DNA of 24,013 nt from Chrysochromulina tobinii. Taxonomy: Eukaryota; Haptophyta; Prymnesiales; Chrysochromulinaceae. Position 1 is the first letter of the stretch; the number at the start of each line of letters is the position of its first letter. The stretch covers positions 1-24,013 of the forward strand of contig JWZX01001993.1 in assembly GCA_001275005.1 (NCBI GenBank), in the 5' to 3' direction. The notes beneath the pieces were generated by a model. It ran no database searches. It saw only the letters and a list, made by a program, of their open reading frames with translations, and was not told where the DNA came from. Shown piece after piece: positions 14,703 to 23,688 of this stretch. A program made the position numbers and the translations under genes.

Positions 14703-17700
14703 ATGCCAGCAGACGACGGAAGCGCGGCGGCCACGCTGCCGACGGCGCCGCCGGCGCCGCCGGGGCCGAAGCCGAGGCTCGTCGTCGACACGATGGAGCT
14801 CGAGAATTTCAAGTCGTACTTCGGCGTCGTCAAGATCGGCCCGTTCAACAAGAGCATGACGTGCGTCATCGGCCCCAATGGCAGCGGCAAGTCGAACGTG
14901 ATCGACTCGGCGCTCTTCGGCTTCGGCTTCAACGCCAAGGACATGCGCCAGGAGAATGCGCTTGGCCTCATCCATCACTCGTCGCAGCACTCCGACGTGG
15001 CCTTTGCGCGCGTCTCGATCAACTTTCAGTTGATCATCGACCGCGACGGTCAGTGTGATGTGGTGGAGGGGAGCGAGTTCACCCTCTCGCGGCGCATCGA
15101 ACGCCAGGTAGGCAAGGACGGCAAGGACGTTGCCAAGCTCAGCTACACCGTCGCACAGCGCACGCCCAAGGGCGAGTGGCGCGAGAAGAGCGCCGAGCGC
15201 AAGGAGGTGCGCGAGCTGCTGCTCGGGCACGGCATCGACCTGGACCACCACAACCGCTTCTGCATCCTGCAGGGCAACATCGAAAAGATTGCGCTCATGC
15301 CGCCTAAGGGCAGCGCGGGTGACACCACGGTGGTCCTCGGCTCGCGTTGGAAGGATATGGGCGACGAGAGCCCGCACGGCGCCTCGCCGCTAGCGAACGA
15401 GGCACTCGAGGCGGCGCTCGCCAAAAACAAGCTTGAGTTCGGCGCCAAGGAGCTGGCGGCGCTCAAGCTCGAGGGGCTGAAGCGCACGAGCGTCGTGCAC
15501 GCCGGCGGCAAGTACTACATGCCCGCGCTGACCGATTCGAAGGCGGACCAGGGATTGCTTGAGTACCTCGAGGACCTAATCGAGACCAACCGGCTGATCG
15601 AGCCGATCGAGGCAGCCAAGGCGGCGATGGAGGAGGCGCAAGACCGCAAGGCGATCGAGGAGGGGCATCTCAAGGCCGCCGACCAGCAGCTGCGCGCGCA
15701 GGAGGAGCGCAAGGCCGACGCGGAGGCGTACATGGCCAAGGAGGCAGAGCTCGAGGCGAGGCAGAGCGAGCTGTACCAGCTCGAGCTGGGGCAGCTGCGC
15801 GAGGATGCGGCGGCACGCAAGGCGGAGCTCGACACCAAGGCGGCGGAGCTCGCTGAGGCCAAGGAGGCCAACCGCGGCAAGAAGGCCGTGCTGCTCGAGA
15901 TCGAGAAGAAGTACAAGAAGGCCAAGAAGGGGTGGGACGAGTGCACTGAGAAGCTCGAGAAGGCCAAGAAGGAGGAGGCCATGTACAAACGGCTCGAGAC
16001 GGAGTTCGAGCAGGAGCAGAAGCATCTGAAGGACGAGCACAAGAAGTCGCTCGAGAAGCTCGCGAAGGAGAAGCGCCGGCTGGGCGAGATGCGCGCCGAG
16101 CTTGAGCGTTACAAGTCGGACGCGGCCAAGCTGCCCGACGAAGTGGCGCAGCAGCAGAAGCGGCTCGAGGTAGAGCAGGCGGAGCTTGAGAAGCAGTACG
16201 AGGCGCTCGCGGGCGAGATGGGGCCGCTGCGCAAGCAAAAGGAGGGCGCGCAGGCGGCCAAGGAGCGACTTGCCGAGGCGCTCGCCGAGCCTCTCGATCA
16301 GCTCGGCCAGCTCAAGGACGAGGCGCGGCGGCTCGAGGAGAAGACGAGCTACGGTGCCGAGGAGCGCCAGGCCGCCGCGAGCGAGCTGCAGGCGCACATT
16401 GAGGCGGTGACGCGCGCACGCAGCCTGCTCGAGCAGTCGGCGGCCGAGGAGACGAGCCTCGCGCAGCGCCTCGCCGCAGCCCAGGCGACCGCGGCCGCGG
16501 CAGCCGCCGCGTTGGGCCCTTTGGAGGAGGTCGAGCAGAAGGCGCGTGCGAGGCTCGAGGAGGCGCGCTCGAGCTCGAGCAGCACCTCGGCGCAGTCGAA
16601 GCTGCTCACGGCGCTGATGCGCCAGCGCGACAAGGGCGGCGTGTACGCCGGGATCCGCGGCCGGCTCGGCTCGCTCGGGCGCGTGCCCGCGCAGCTCGAT
16701 ATTGCCGCGTCCACGTGCGGCGGTGGGCTGGACGAGATCGTGGTCGAGACGAAGGCATGCGCGGAGGCGTGCGTCGACTTCCTACGGGAGCACAAGCTCG
16801 GCGTGGCGACGTTCCTCATCCTCGAGAAGCAGGTGAGCACCTTCGCGAAGGAGATCGAGAAGCCCTTCAAGGCTCCCAAGGACTCGCGCCGCCTCTTCGA
16901 CTTGGTCGAGTGCGACGACGAGCGAGTGCGCTGCGCCTTTTACAAGTGCTTCCGCGACACGCTCGTCGTCGACCAGAACGACCTGTCGCTCGCACGCCAG
17001 ATTGCCTTCCCAACCAAGGGCGGCAAGGCGGTCTACCGCGTGGTCAACCTCATCGGGCAGATCATCAACATGGACGGCTCCATGGCTGGCGGCGGCAAGC
17101 CGCAGCAAGGTCGCATAGGGCCCAATGCGGCCGACGCAGCGGCGGTCACGCCCGCGCAGCAGCAGGCGCTTGAAAAGGAGGCGCAGAGCCTCACGCAGCA
17201 GCTGGGTGCGAAGCGCGTCGAGCGTGAGGAGGCGGAGCAGTCCGCCAAGGGGCTCAGCCGTGACGTGGCCAAGGCGAAGTCGGATGCGATGCGCCTCAAG
17301 GTGAAGCTCGATGCGGCCGATGTGACGAAGAAGATGCTCGAGGAGCGCGTGAGCCGCGCCGCGTCCGCGGGCGAGCTTACGCCCGACGAGGCCAAGCGGC
17401 TCAAGGAGCTCGGGAAGGAGATCGCCGCGCTCGAGAAGACCGTCGGTGCGCAACGTGCCAAGGTGGCCGAGGCCGACGAGGCGCTCAAGTCGGTCGACGC
17501 GCGCATCGGTGAGCTGGGCGGCGTGCGGCTCAAGGCTCAAAAAGGCAAGGTGGAGATGCTTGAGGGGCAGCTCAAGGGGACGGAGGAGGCGCTCGCCAAG
17601 GCGCGCGCACAGCTGGACGAGCTGTCCAAGGGCGTGATGAAGCTCGATAAGGCCGTCGAGAAGATGCAGGCGGATGCGGGCGGCGTCGAGGAGCGGCTCG

Positions 17701-18869
17701 CGGCCGCAAAGGCTAAGATGGAGACGGAGACTCGCGAGGAGTGGCGCAAGGTCGCGCTGGCCAAGGAGGAGTGCCAGAAGCGCGCGGACGAGGAGCTTGC
17801 GCATCTGCAGCAGCTCGACGCCGAGCACCAGCAGCAGAAGGCGACGATCGACACCAAGCTCGAGCAGCGCCTCGAGCTCCAGTGCAACGACCTGCGCGAC
17901 GAGTCGAAGAAGGCGAGCAAGCGGCTGCACGAGAAGGCACGTGGACTCGCCGAGCTGCGCGCGCTGACAGTGACGAAGGCGGAGCAGCGTGCCGAGATCG
18001 CGGCGGCCGAGGGCATCGAGCTGCCTCTGGGCGAGTGGGCGGCGGTGCGCGCGTCGCGCACTGCCGCGCCCGAGGCCGCCGACGAGGAGGAGGATGCGCC
18101 GGCGCTTGCGGACGAGGCGCCGGCGGACGAGGGCGGCATGCGCGTGCCCGTGCGCCTGCGCAACCTGAGCGCCGAGGAGCTCAGCGCGCTGAGCCCCAAG
18201 GTGCTGCAGTCGGCCATCGGAGCGCTCCAGGCGGAGCTCGACCGATGGGAGAAGGAGGGCAAGGAGCGATCAGTCAGCGCGCTCGTCGAGTACGCAAAGC
18301 GCGAAAAGGAGCGCGAGGCGCGCGCGGTCGCCTTCCGCGCGATCACCGCCATTCGCGACGAGCAGCGCTCGATCTTCGAGCGGCTGCGCAAGCAGCGGCT
18401 CGATGAGTTCATGGTGGGCTTCCGTAAGATTGGCACGGACCTGAAGACGATGTACCGCATGATCACGCACGGCGGCGACGCGGAGCTCGAGCTCAACGAC
18501 CGGATCGACCCGTTCACGGAGGGGATCAACTTTGCGGTGCGCCCGCCTCGCAAGGCGTGGACTCACATCGGGATGCTCTCGGGCGGCGAGAAGACCCTCG
18601 CGTCCCTCTCTCTCGTCTTCGCACTGCACGAGTTCAAGCCGACGCCGCTCTACGTCATGGACGAGATCGACGCCGCGCTCGACTGGCGAAACGTCTCCTT
18701 CGTGGCCAACTACATCAAGGAGCGCACCAAGAACGCCCAGTTCATTATCATCTCGCTGCGCAACGAGATGTTCGAGATGGCGGACCGGCTGGTGGGCATC
18801 TACAAGACGAACGAGATGACGCAGTCCATCGCCATCGACCCGCACGCCTTCGTCATACCCGCGCACTGA
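14703..18869 (+). CDS. SMC4: Condensin subunit SMC4 (chromosome ATPase), intronless
   Basis: A 1388-aa SMC protein. Walker A G-P-N-G-S-G-K-S lies at 57-64. A coiled coil of Lys/Glu/Ala-rich heptads runs to about 640. The hinge (about 647-805) has G-R-L-G-S-L-G, then C-G-G-G-L-D-E-I-V-V, and ends near G-S-M-A-G-G-G-K. The returning coiled coil (~815-1170) is broken by an acidic Ala-rich segment near 1120-1145. The C-terminal head has the signature L-S-G-G-E-K (around 1293) and Walker B V-M-D-E-I-D-A-A-L-D (Asp1320, Glu1321), then K-N-A-Q-F-I-I-I-S-L-R-N-E. The Walker B flank and the R-L-V-G-I-Y-K-T-N region match SMC4 rather than SMC1-3. It pairs with SMC2 in condensin for mitotic chromosome compaction. 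Length is slightly above the usual 1250-1350. The 4.2-kb frame has no intron although neighbours are spliced. Confidence 0.95.
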   Translation: MPADDGSAAATLPTAPPAPPGPKPRLVVDTMELENFKSYFGVVKIGPFNKSMTCVIGPNGSGKSNVIDSALFGFGFNAKDMRQENALGLIHHSSQHSDVAFARVSINFQLIIDRDGQCDVVEGSEFTLSRRIERQVGKDGKDVAKLSYTVAQRTPKGEWREKSAERKEVRELLLGHGIDLDHHNRFCILQGNIEKIALMPPKGSAGDTTVVLGSRWKDMGDESPHGASPLANEALEAALAKNKLEFGAKELAALKLEGLKRTSVVHAGGKYYMPALTDSKADQGLLEYLEDLIETNRLIEPIEAAKAAMEEAQDRKAIEEGHLKAADQQLRAQEERKADAEAYMAKEAELEARQSELYQLELGQLREDAAARKAELDTKAAELAEAKEANRGKKAVLLEIEKKYKKAKKGWDECTEKLEKAKKEEAMYKRLETEFEQEQKHLKDEHKKSLEKLAKEKRRLGEMRAELERYKSDAAKLPDEVAQQQKRLEVEQAELEKQYEALAGEMGPLRKQKEGAQAAKERLAEALAEPLDQLGQLKDEARRLEEKTSYGAEERQAAASELQAHIEAVTRARSLLEQSAAEETSLAQRLAAAQATAAAAAAALGPLEEVEQKARARLEEARSSSSSTSAQSKLLTALMRQRDKGGVYAGIRGRLGSLGRVPAQLDIAASTCGGGLDEIVVETKACAEACVDFLREHKLGVATFLILEKQVSTFAKEIEKPFKAPKDSRRLFDLVECDDERVRCAFYKCFRDTLVVDQNDLSLARQIAFPTKGGKAVYRVVNLIGQIINMDGSMAGGGKPQQGRIGPNAADAAAVTPAQQQALEKEAQSLTQQLGAKRVEREEAEQSAKGLSRDVAKAKSDAMRLKVKLDAADVTKKMLEERVSRAASAGELTPDEAKRLKELGKEIAALEKTVGAQRAKVAEADEALKSVDARIGELGGVRLKAQKGKVEMLEGQLKGTEEALAKARAQLDELSKGVMKLDKAVEKMQADAGGVEERLAAAKAKMETETREEWRKVALAKEECQKRADEELAHLQQLDAEHQQQKATIDTKLEQRLELQCNDLRDESKKASKRLHEKARGLAELRALTVTKAEQRAEIAAAEGIELPLGEWAAVRASRTAAPEAADEEEDAPALADEAPADEGGMRVPVRLRNLSAEELSALSPKVLQSAIGALQAELDRWEKEGKERSVSALVEYAKREKEREARAVAFRAITAIRDEQRSIFERLRKQRLDEFMVGFRKIGTDLKTMYRMITHGGDAELELNDRIDPFTEGINFAVRPPRKAWTHIGMLSGGEKTLASLSLVFALHEFKPTPLYVMDEIDAALDWRNVSFVANYIKERTKNAQFIIISLRNEMFEMADRLVGIYKTNEMTQSIAIDPHAFVIPAH

Positions 18870-19659
18870 GCATCGCGCGCCGCGACCGGCGCAAGGCGCC
18901 GCGGCGCGAGCTGCAGGACCCGCAGGCGGCAGCGCGGCAGCAAGCTGACAGATGGGGGTGGAGGGGCGCGTGAGGCAGCACGGCCGACGCGGGCGCAGCC
19001 CTCGATGCTGGCAAGAGAGGTGCAGTACGCATGATGTGAAGTGTGAAGCAGTGGGGCATAATGGAACGAGCCAACACCAGTCGCAGACCGAGAGTCCTGG
19101 CACCCGAGAGGAGCAGACGCGCGCTGGGTGTGCCGCACGCAGTACAGCAGGACGAGCTGCTGTCGTGGAGACGTGGGCGAGACTAGGCATGTTGACGTCA
19201 TGAGGGCGGCCAAGGCGAGTCGCTGAGTACGCGCCGGTTGTAGGCGGCGCTGCGCGGGCGAATCCACACCGCTCTGAGAAAGTGTTGGCTCTGGTAAACT
19301 CGGTGTGAAACGCGTGAAAAGTTGCGCCGTGATGGTGAACTTAGAACTACATTCGGAAAAAGACTTTAGTTGCCCATTAGTCTTTGCGAACGGCGTACTC
19401 CGCGTTACCGAAACGGCCGAACACGGGTGTGGGGGCGTGGCCGGCTCCGCGGCCGCCGCGCGGCCATGCGCGCGGCGCGACGGCTACTAGTCCCACCCCC
19501 GGCTAGAGGCGTCCGCGGCCGTCACACATTCACATAACGCGGCACAAACTACCCGACCGAGATAAGACCGAGATCCGAGAACCGCGAGATACAGCTATTC
19601 GCCGCCGTAGAGCGTGGAGCGTAGTCCGTACGTGCGCGACTGCGCGTTACATCAGAACA
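18870..19659. other. Intergenic region between convergent genes
   Basis: 790 bp between the SMC4 stop and the end of the MED17-like reading frame. Six-frame reading gives only short or Arg/Ser-rich shadow frames. I see no RNA gene, long repeat or mobile element. A short g-a-g-a-t-c-c-g-a-g motif near 19569 resembles the repeat at the right edge of the window. Confidence 0.5.
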
Positions 19660-20067
19660 TCACCCAAGCACCTCCCTGACCACCAATCGCGCAAGCTCCT
19701 CGAGCTCGCCTCTGCCACCGCCACGCAGCTCTCCGCCCACGTCTACAGCGTGCGGCCTCTTTTCGCCTTCGCGCTGCAGCAGCACTGCAATATTGGGCGC
19801 CGCCTTGGGCGCGGCCTCGTCGAGGCCGCACAGCCGGACACTCAGCCACGGCGGCGATGGGCGTGTGCTTCCCCATGGCGCGCCCACCCCCTCCCACGCG
19901 GCAACCATGTCCACAGCGGCCAGCGCCACCTCCTGTGTCGCTTCCGCCGGCGACGCGCGATGCACAACGAGCTCCGTGCCGCAGAGCGAGGCGTGAGCCG
20001 CCAGCCCCGCTGAAGCCGCGAGAGCGCTCAGCCGATGTAGAAGGACGCGCCCCAACGCACTGTGCAC
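19660..20067 (-). pseudogene. Likely C-terminal continuation of the MED17-like gene in a shifted frame
   Basis: On the minus strand a frame open from 20121 to the stop at 19660 overlaps the last 40 codons of the MED17-like frame. It has well-formed amphipathic sequence (A-L-G-R-V-L-L-H-R-L-S-A-L, then E-L-V-V-H-R-A-S and a C-terminal E-L-E-E-L-A-R-L-V-V-R). It starts exactly where the upstream frame loses character, near 20060-20075. A single-base indel (assembly error or real mutation) or an unseen splice would join the two. I found no GT-AG pair giving the right phase. It is not necessarily a pseudogene. Confidence 0.45.
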
Positions 20068-22244
20068 AATCGCGGCGAAGCTGCCGCACCGTCCTCGCTC
20101 AAGCCGACCGCCTTGACGGCCTCAAGAGGAAAGGCGATCGTCGCGTCGGCCGGCCGGCCGGGGAGAGCGCCCGAGACGGCGCGTATGCCGGTGCCCGCTG
20201 TGGGCCGCAGCGCGATAGGCTGGGCGTGCACCCGGCCGCCCTGCAGCACCGCGCTGATGGCGCAGCACGCGCTCACGCCGCGTGCGCGCCAATCGTCGCT
20301 CCGCGGCATGGCGAGCCCACCGGCAGAGCACACGATGTGAGCCTCCACGGTGGCCGACAGAGCGCCCGCCGTGCCATAGGTCCAATTCACAAGCAACCGC
20401 GGTGAGCCCCAGCGACAGCTGATCGCGTCGAGCGCCACGCGAAGCACACGCTGCTGCGCGTCGAGCGTCGCGGCGTTGAGGGCGTACGGGAGGAGGGACG
20501 GTGGCGGTGGCTGCCTCGCGAGTGCCGCAGCCTCGGCGCGCGCCTTTGCCTCCTTTGCCTCCTTGGCCGCCTGAGCGGCGGCGGCTGGGCCGGGCTTGGG
20601 CGGTGGGCGTGCCGCAATCGCGCCGCCAAAGAGTTTGCGGAGCTCCTGCTCCCCAATTGAATTTGTCGCGCCGGCTGTGGGCGCTGCGACGTCGCCGTCG
20701 GCCGCAGACCGTTCGACGTCGTAGATCGCGCTCTGGTGGCGAAACCACAATGTGAGCAGTCCGATCTCGAGGGAGCCCACGCCCACAGCGGGGGACGCCA
20801 TCGAAGGGAACCCTTCTTCGCGGCCCACGCCACCTTTGGCATCGCCAATCTCGCCGATCTCGGCGCCCTTGTTCGCGGGAGCTGCGTGCGCCAGGCTGGC
20901 TCGATCGAGGCCGATCTCCAGCGTGTGGCCCGGCGCATGTGCGCACTCGAGCAGCAGCGCGCGCGTGCGAAATCCAAGCAGCGCCGCCGCCGGGGCGACT
21001 AGCACGCCGCCGCCACCATTCCCGCCGCTCCCGCCGCTCCCGCCGCTACCGGCGGCACGCAAGCCGGGTAGCGTGCGGCCGCTCGCCAGCGCTCGTGCCT
21101 CGAAGCAGAGCCGCTCAAAGATAGCGCGGGTGTGCAGGGAGAGCTGCGTTGCGAGTAGCCGACGATGCACGTCGTTCACATGGCTCTCCTTCTCGTTCTT
21201 CTCGGCAGGTCGCTCGGCCATCGGTGCTGCCGAAGCCTCGCCCGTGTCTGCTGGTACGTCAACGTCCATGGCCATCCCTCGTGGCACCTCGTCGTCGGTG
21301 GCCGCCCCAGTGCTGGCCATGGCCCTCTCCACGCGCGCCGCCGCCGACGACACAAAAGGCGGTGTGGCTCGCGGTCCGTCAAGGCCGTACGAGAGTCGAA
21401 GTACCTCTACATGCGTGCCCACGCTAGGTGAGAGGCGCAGAGAGCCGTGCGCATCGCTCCTGAGCTCGACCTCGCGCATCTGCCGTGCTGCGAGAGCCGC
21501 CGCTTCCGCCTCGCCAACGGTCAGCACCGACGCACCGGTACCAACCACGCCGAATCCGGTCGTGCCAGCCGCGCCGGCCGCGCACACCTCGATGCAAAGT
21601 ACGTGGCGGGTTCGACTCAGGGCGCCCTCAGTCGTCGACGGCGCGCTCAGCTCGAGCAGCCTCCAGTGAGCACGCAGCGCGCGTGCCTCCGAGAGTGCGC
21701 GCGCCGCGCGCGCGCCGCTAGCACGCAGCTCCCTCGCGCCGTGCGTAAGCTGCGAGGCGGCCGTTAAGAGCTGCTTGCGCTTGAGATGCATGCGAATTGC
21801 AGGGGCCGGCGGCGGTGGCTCGGGGATGGAGGCTTCGCGCGAGGCGCTCTGAACGTGGCGGCGGCCGTGCAGCAGGGCGAGCAGTTTGGCCAGCTGCTCT
21901 GCCTCACGATGCGCGGCCCCAAGTCGATCACACATGACCTGGACGTGGGCGAACGCGCGCGATTGCAGCCGAGCCGAGGCAGAGACCGAAGTCGACGCTG
22001 CCTCAGACATGGCATCATCGGTCGCCGCTCCGTCACCATCGCCGTCGCCAGCAGCTGGCGCCTCTTCCTGCTTCATGTCGTTGTGGTCTCGCTCCGCCAG
22101 CAGCGCTCGCGCCCCCAGCGAAAGGAGCACTCGCAGATGGCGCTCCTCGAGTCCTTCGGCCGGCTCGAGCTCCGGTCCGATGGGTGTGTACTGGCGCACC
22201 ACAGCTTGCGCCAGCGTCTCGAGCCTGATCGGAGGGTCCTCCAT
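20028..22244 (-). CDS. MED17: Mediator complex subunit 17-like protein
   Basis: 738 aa from ATG 22244 (G at -3 and +4); upstream in-frame codons exist but ATG 22244 begins conserved-looking sequence (L-E-T-L-A-Q-A-V-V-R-Q-Y). An acidic Asp/Gly/Ala linker follows. Helical regions resemble MED17: L-T-H-G-A-R-E-L-R then A-R-A-L-R-A-H-W-R-L-L-E-L, and R-L-L-A-T-Q-L-S-L-H-T-R-A-I-F-E-R-L at about 355-385. Low-complexity Gly/Ser and Ala/Lys stretches separate them. MED17 is the scaffold of the Mediator head module linking activators to RNA polymerase II. The call rests on motif style, not on an alignment. The frame stops at 20028, but a coding-like frame on the same strand continues to 19660, so the true C-terminus may be longer. 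Start codon overlaps that of the divergent gene. Confidence 0.6.
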   Translation of the reverse strand: MEDPPIRLETLAQAVVRQYTPIGPELEPAEGLEERHLRVLLSLGARALLAERDHNDMKQEEAPAAGDGDGDGAATDDAMSEAASTSVSASARLQSRAFAHVQVMCDRLGAAHREAEQLAKLLALLHGRRHVQSASREASIPEPPPPAPAIRMHLKRKQLLTAASQLTHGARELRASGARAARALSEARALRAHWRLLELSAPSTTEGALSRTRHVLCIEVCAAGAAGTTGFGVVGTGASVLTVGEAEAAALAARQMREVELRSDAHGSLRLSPSVGTHVEVLRLSYGLDGPRATPPFVSSAAARVERAMASTGAATDDEVPRGMAMDVDVPADTGEASAAPMAERPAEKNEKESHVNDVHRRLLATQLSLHTRAIFERLCFEARALASGRTLPGLRAAGSGGSGGSGGNGGGGVLVAPAAALLGFRTRALLLECAHAPGHTLEIGLDRASLAHAAPANKGAEIGEIGDAKGGVGREEGFPSMASPAVGVGSLEIGLLTLWFRHQSAIYDVERSAADGDVAAPTAGATNSIGEQELRKLFGGAIAARPPPKPGPAAAAQAAKEAKEAKARAEAAALARQPPPPSLLPYALNAATLDAQQRVLRVALDAISCRWGSPRLLVNWTYGTAGALSATVEAHIVCSAGGLAMPRSDDWRARGVSACCAISAVLQGGRVHAQPIALRPTAGTGIRAVSGALPGRPADATIAFPLEAVKAVGLSEDGAAASPRLCTVRWGASFYIG

Positions 22245-23688
22245 GACCACCAAGATCGATGTGCGCTGTGGAGCTTCGAGATCAAACTGTGAACAAAGTG
22301 TGAACAAATTTTCAGAGAGGGGCGTGTGGGTGGTTACGTGTCTTGTGGAACGTGTTGGCGGCGTGTGGGAAAGTCCTCGCCGCAGCCGGCTCGGACACGA
22401 ATTCACACGTGAGACGTGTCAATCCAGGTCCTCTGGTGTCGCCTCTTCGTGCATTCCTCTCGCCATCATCGCGTCTGCCAATAACGCATCGCTCTGCCTT
22501 GCCGCTCATTGGAAGCGGCCGGCCACGAGGCGCGCGCTCGCTGCCAATCCGAATACGGTCGCTGTCTGCGTGCTTGGTCAGACGCGCTTCTTCGGCCTCA
22601 CAGTGTTCAACTTGTATTGGTCGTTGCACCTGCGTTCGACACCGCACCACCTCTTCTTCGTGGGCCCTGCGGACCGCTCGTGGCGGCTGCACGAGGCATT
22701 CATCACCGCCGAACTTCCCAGCGCCGTGTTCCGATACAAGGATCCGGTGCGGGTGGTGCAAGATGAGGGCCGGCCCGCTTGGTGGCTGCTGAACGAAACG
22801 GAGGGTGCGCATCGGCATCCCGTGCTCGTGCTCAACTCCGCGAGCGCGGGCGGTCTGGGCATGCGAACATCCAACGGGCGTGTGCAGCAGCGCTTTGTAG
22901 CCATGCTCGCGCAGCTGTGGCAGCAAGACCACTGCCTGCGCATGGTACGAGCGCACGAGGCCGCGCAGGGCATGCGCTTCGCTCGCGTGGTCAAGACTCG
23001 AATGGATGCGTACTATTACCGCCAGATGCCCATACCACGCTTGCGACAGCTCGTGTGGCCCACGTACCGAACGCGTGCTCAAGACATCTTCTTCGACGCA
23101 CCCGCGGACGTAGCCCAGGTGCTTCTGGATTCGAGTGCATTGCGAAGGGGCGTGGCGGCCGGCGTGGACCCCGGCGGGTTGATCCACGAGCTCTGGCACC
23201 AGCGGCTGGAGCGCCATCGCGGGCCGCCGATCGAGCGCGTGGTCGACTGTGCGGCCGCAGGAGCAAATGCGCCGAGATGGCCACCGAGATCGCGCTCGGA
23301 GATCGGGCCGTGGTGCTTGATGGGCTTCATGCGTGGCACCCCCGCTTGCCATGGATTCCGACTTCAGCTCGAGAGCCCTGACCCCGAGGAACTAGGCTGG
23401 CATCGGCCCGATCGCTCGGCGACGGGCGCGGCGGTGACGGCGAGGAGCGCGAGCCATGGCGGAGGTCTTCCGAGGCTATCAGAGGTCATCAGAGGCCATC
23501 AGCTCGAGCCATGGTGGAGTGAGGTGCCAGTGCGATTGCGTGCCCTCATGCTCGATGTGGCGCGAGAGTGCTTCGGAGCGACGCCTTCAGCGCAGCCCCT
23601 CAGGAACTGTGAGGAGGAGCAGGGTGATCTTGGCCCAACGCCGATGCTAGACGAGCGCCGCAGTACCTCGGGTTACATGCTCGTTTAG
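22243..23688 (+). CDS. Glycosyltransferase-like protein, DUF7796/WavE style; 5' end uncertain
   Basis: From about 22550 the frame reads V-A-V-C-V-L-G-Q-T-R-F-F-G, the opening strand of DUF7796 and WavE-like proteins. A middle region with Q-Q-R-F-V-A-M-L-A-Q-L-W-Q-Q and V-V-K-T-R-M-D-A-Y-Y-Y (about 22990-23020) follows; the R-x-D part corresponds to the family's t-R-x-D motif. A Pro/Ser/His-rich variable region precedes a C-terminal stretch with two Cys. Role inferred: glycan synthesis in the secretory pathway. A hydrophobic segment (I-P-L-A-I-I-A-S-A, ~22455-22480) could be a signal anchor. The only in-frame ATG before the domain is at 22243, overlapping by two bases the MED17 ATG on the other strand; that is unlikely to be a real shared start, so an upstream exon or a different start may exist. 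The core region is the well-supported part. Confidence 0.55.
   Translation: MTTKIDVRCGASRSNCEQSVNKFSERGVWVVTCLVERVGGVWESPRRSRLGHEFTRETCQSRSSGVASSCIPLAIIASANNASLCLAAHWKRPATRRALAANPNTVAVCVLGQTRFFGLTVFNLYWSLHLRSTPHHLFFVGPADRSWRLHEAFITAELPSAVFRYKDPVRVVQDEGRPAWWLLNETEGAHRHPVLVLNSASAGGLGMRTSNGRVQQRFVAMLAQLWQQDHCLRMVRAHEAAQGMRFARVVKTRMDAYYYRQMPIPRLRQLVWPTYRTRAQDIFFDAPADVAQVLLDSSALRRGVAAGVDPGGLIHELWHQRLERHRGPPIERVVDCAAAGANAPRWPPRSRSEIGPWCLMGFMRGTPACHGFRLQLESPDPEELGWHRPDRSATGAAVTARSASHGGGLPRLSEVIRGHQLEPWWSEVPVRLRALMLDVARECFGATPSAQPLRNCEEEQGDLGPTPMLDERRSTSGYMLV

Noticed and set aside
16782-17930. Minus-strand Leu/Arg-rich ORF of 382 codons opposite SMC4.
   Set aside because: Antisense shadow of the Lys/Glu coiled coil, which yields Leu/Phe-rich complement frames.
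20752-21669. Plus-strand 305-codon ORF opposite the MED17-like gene.
   Set aside because: Ser/Arg/Pro-rich shadow with no domain; the minus strand has the better protein character.
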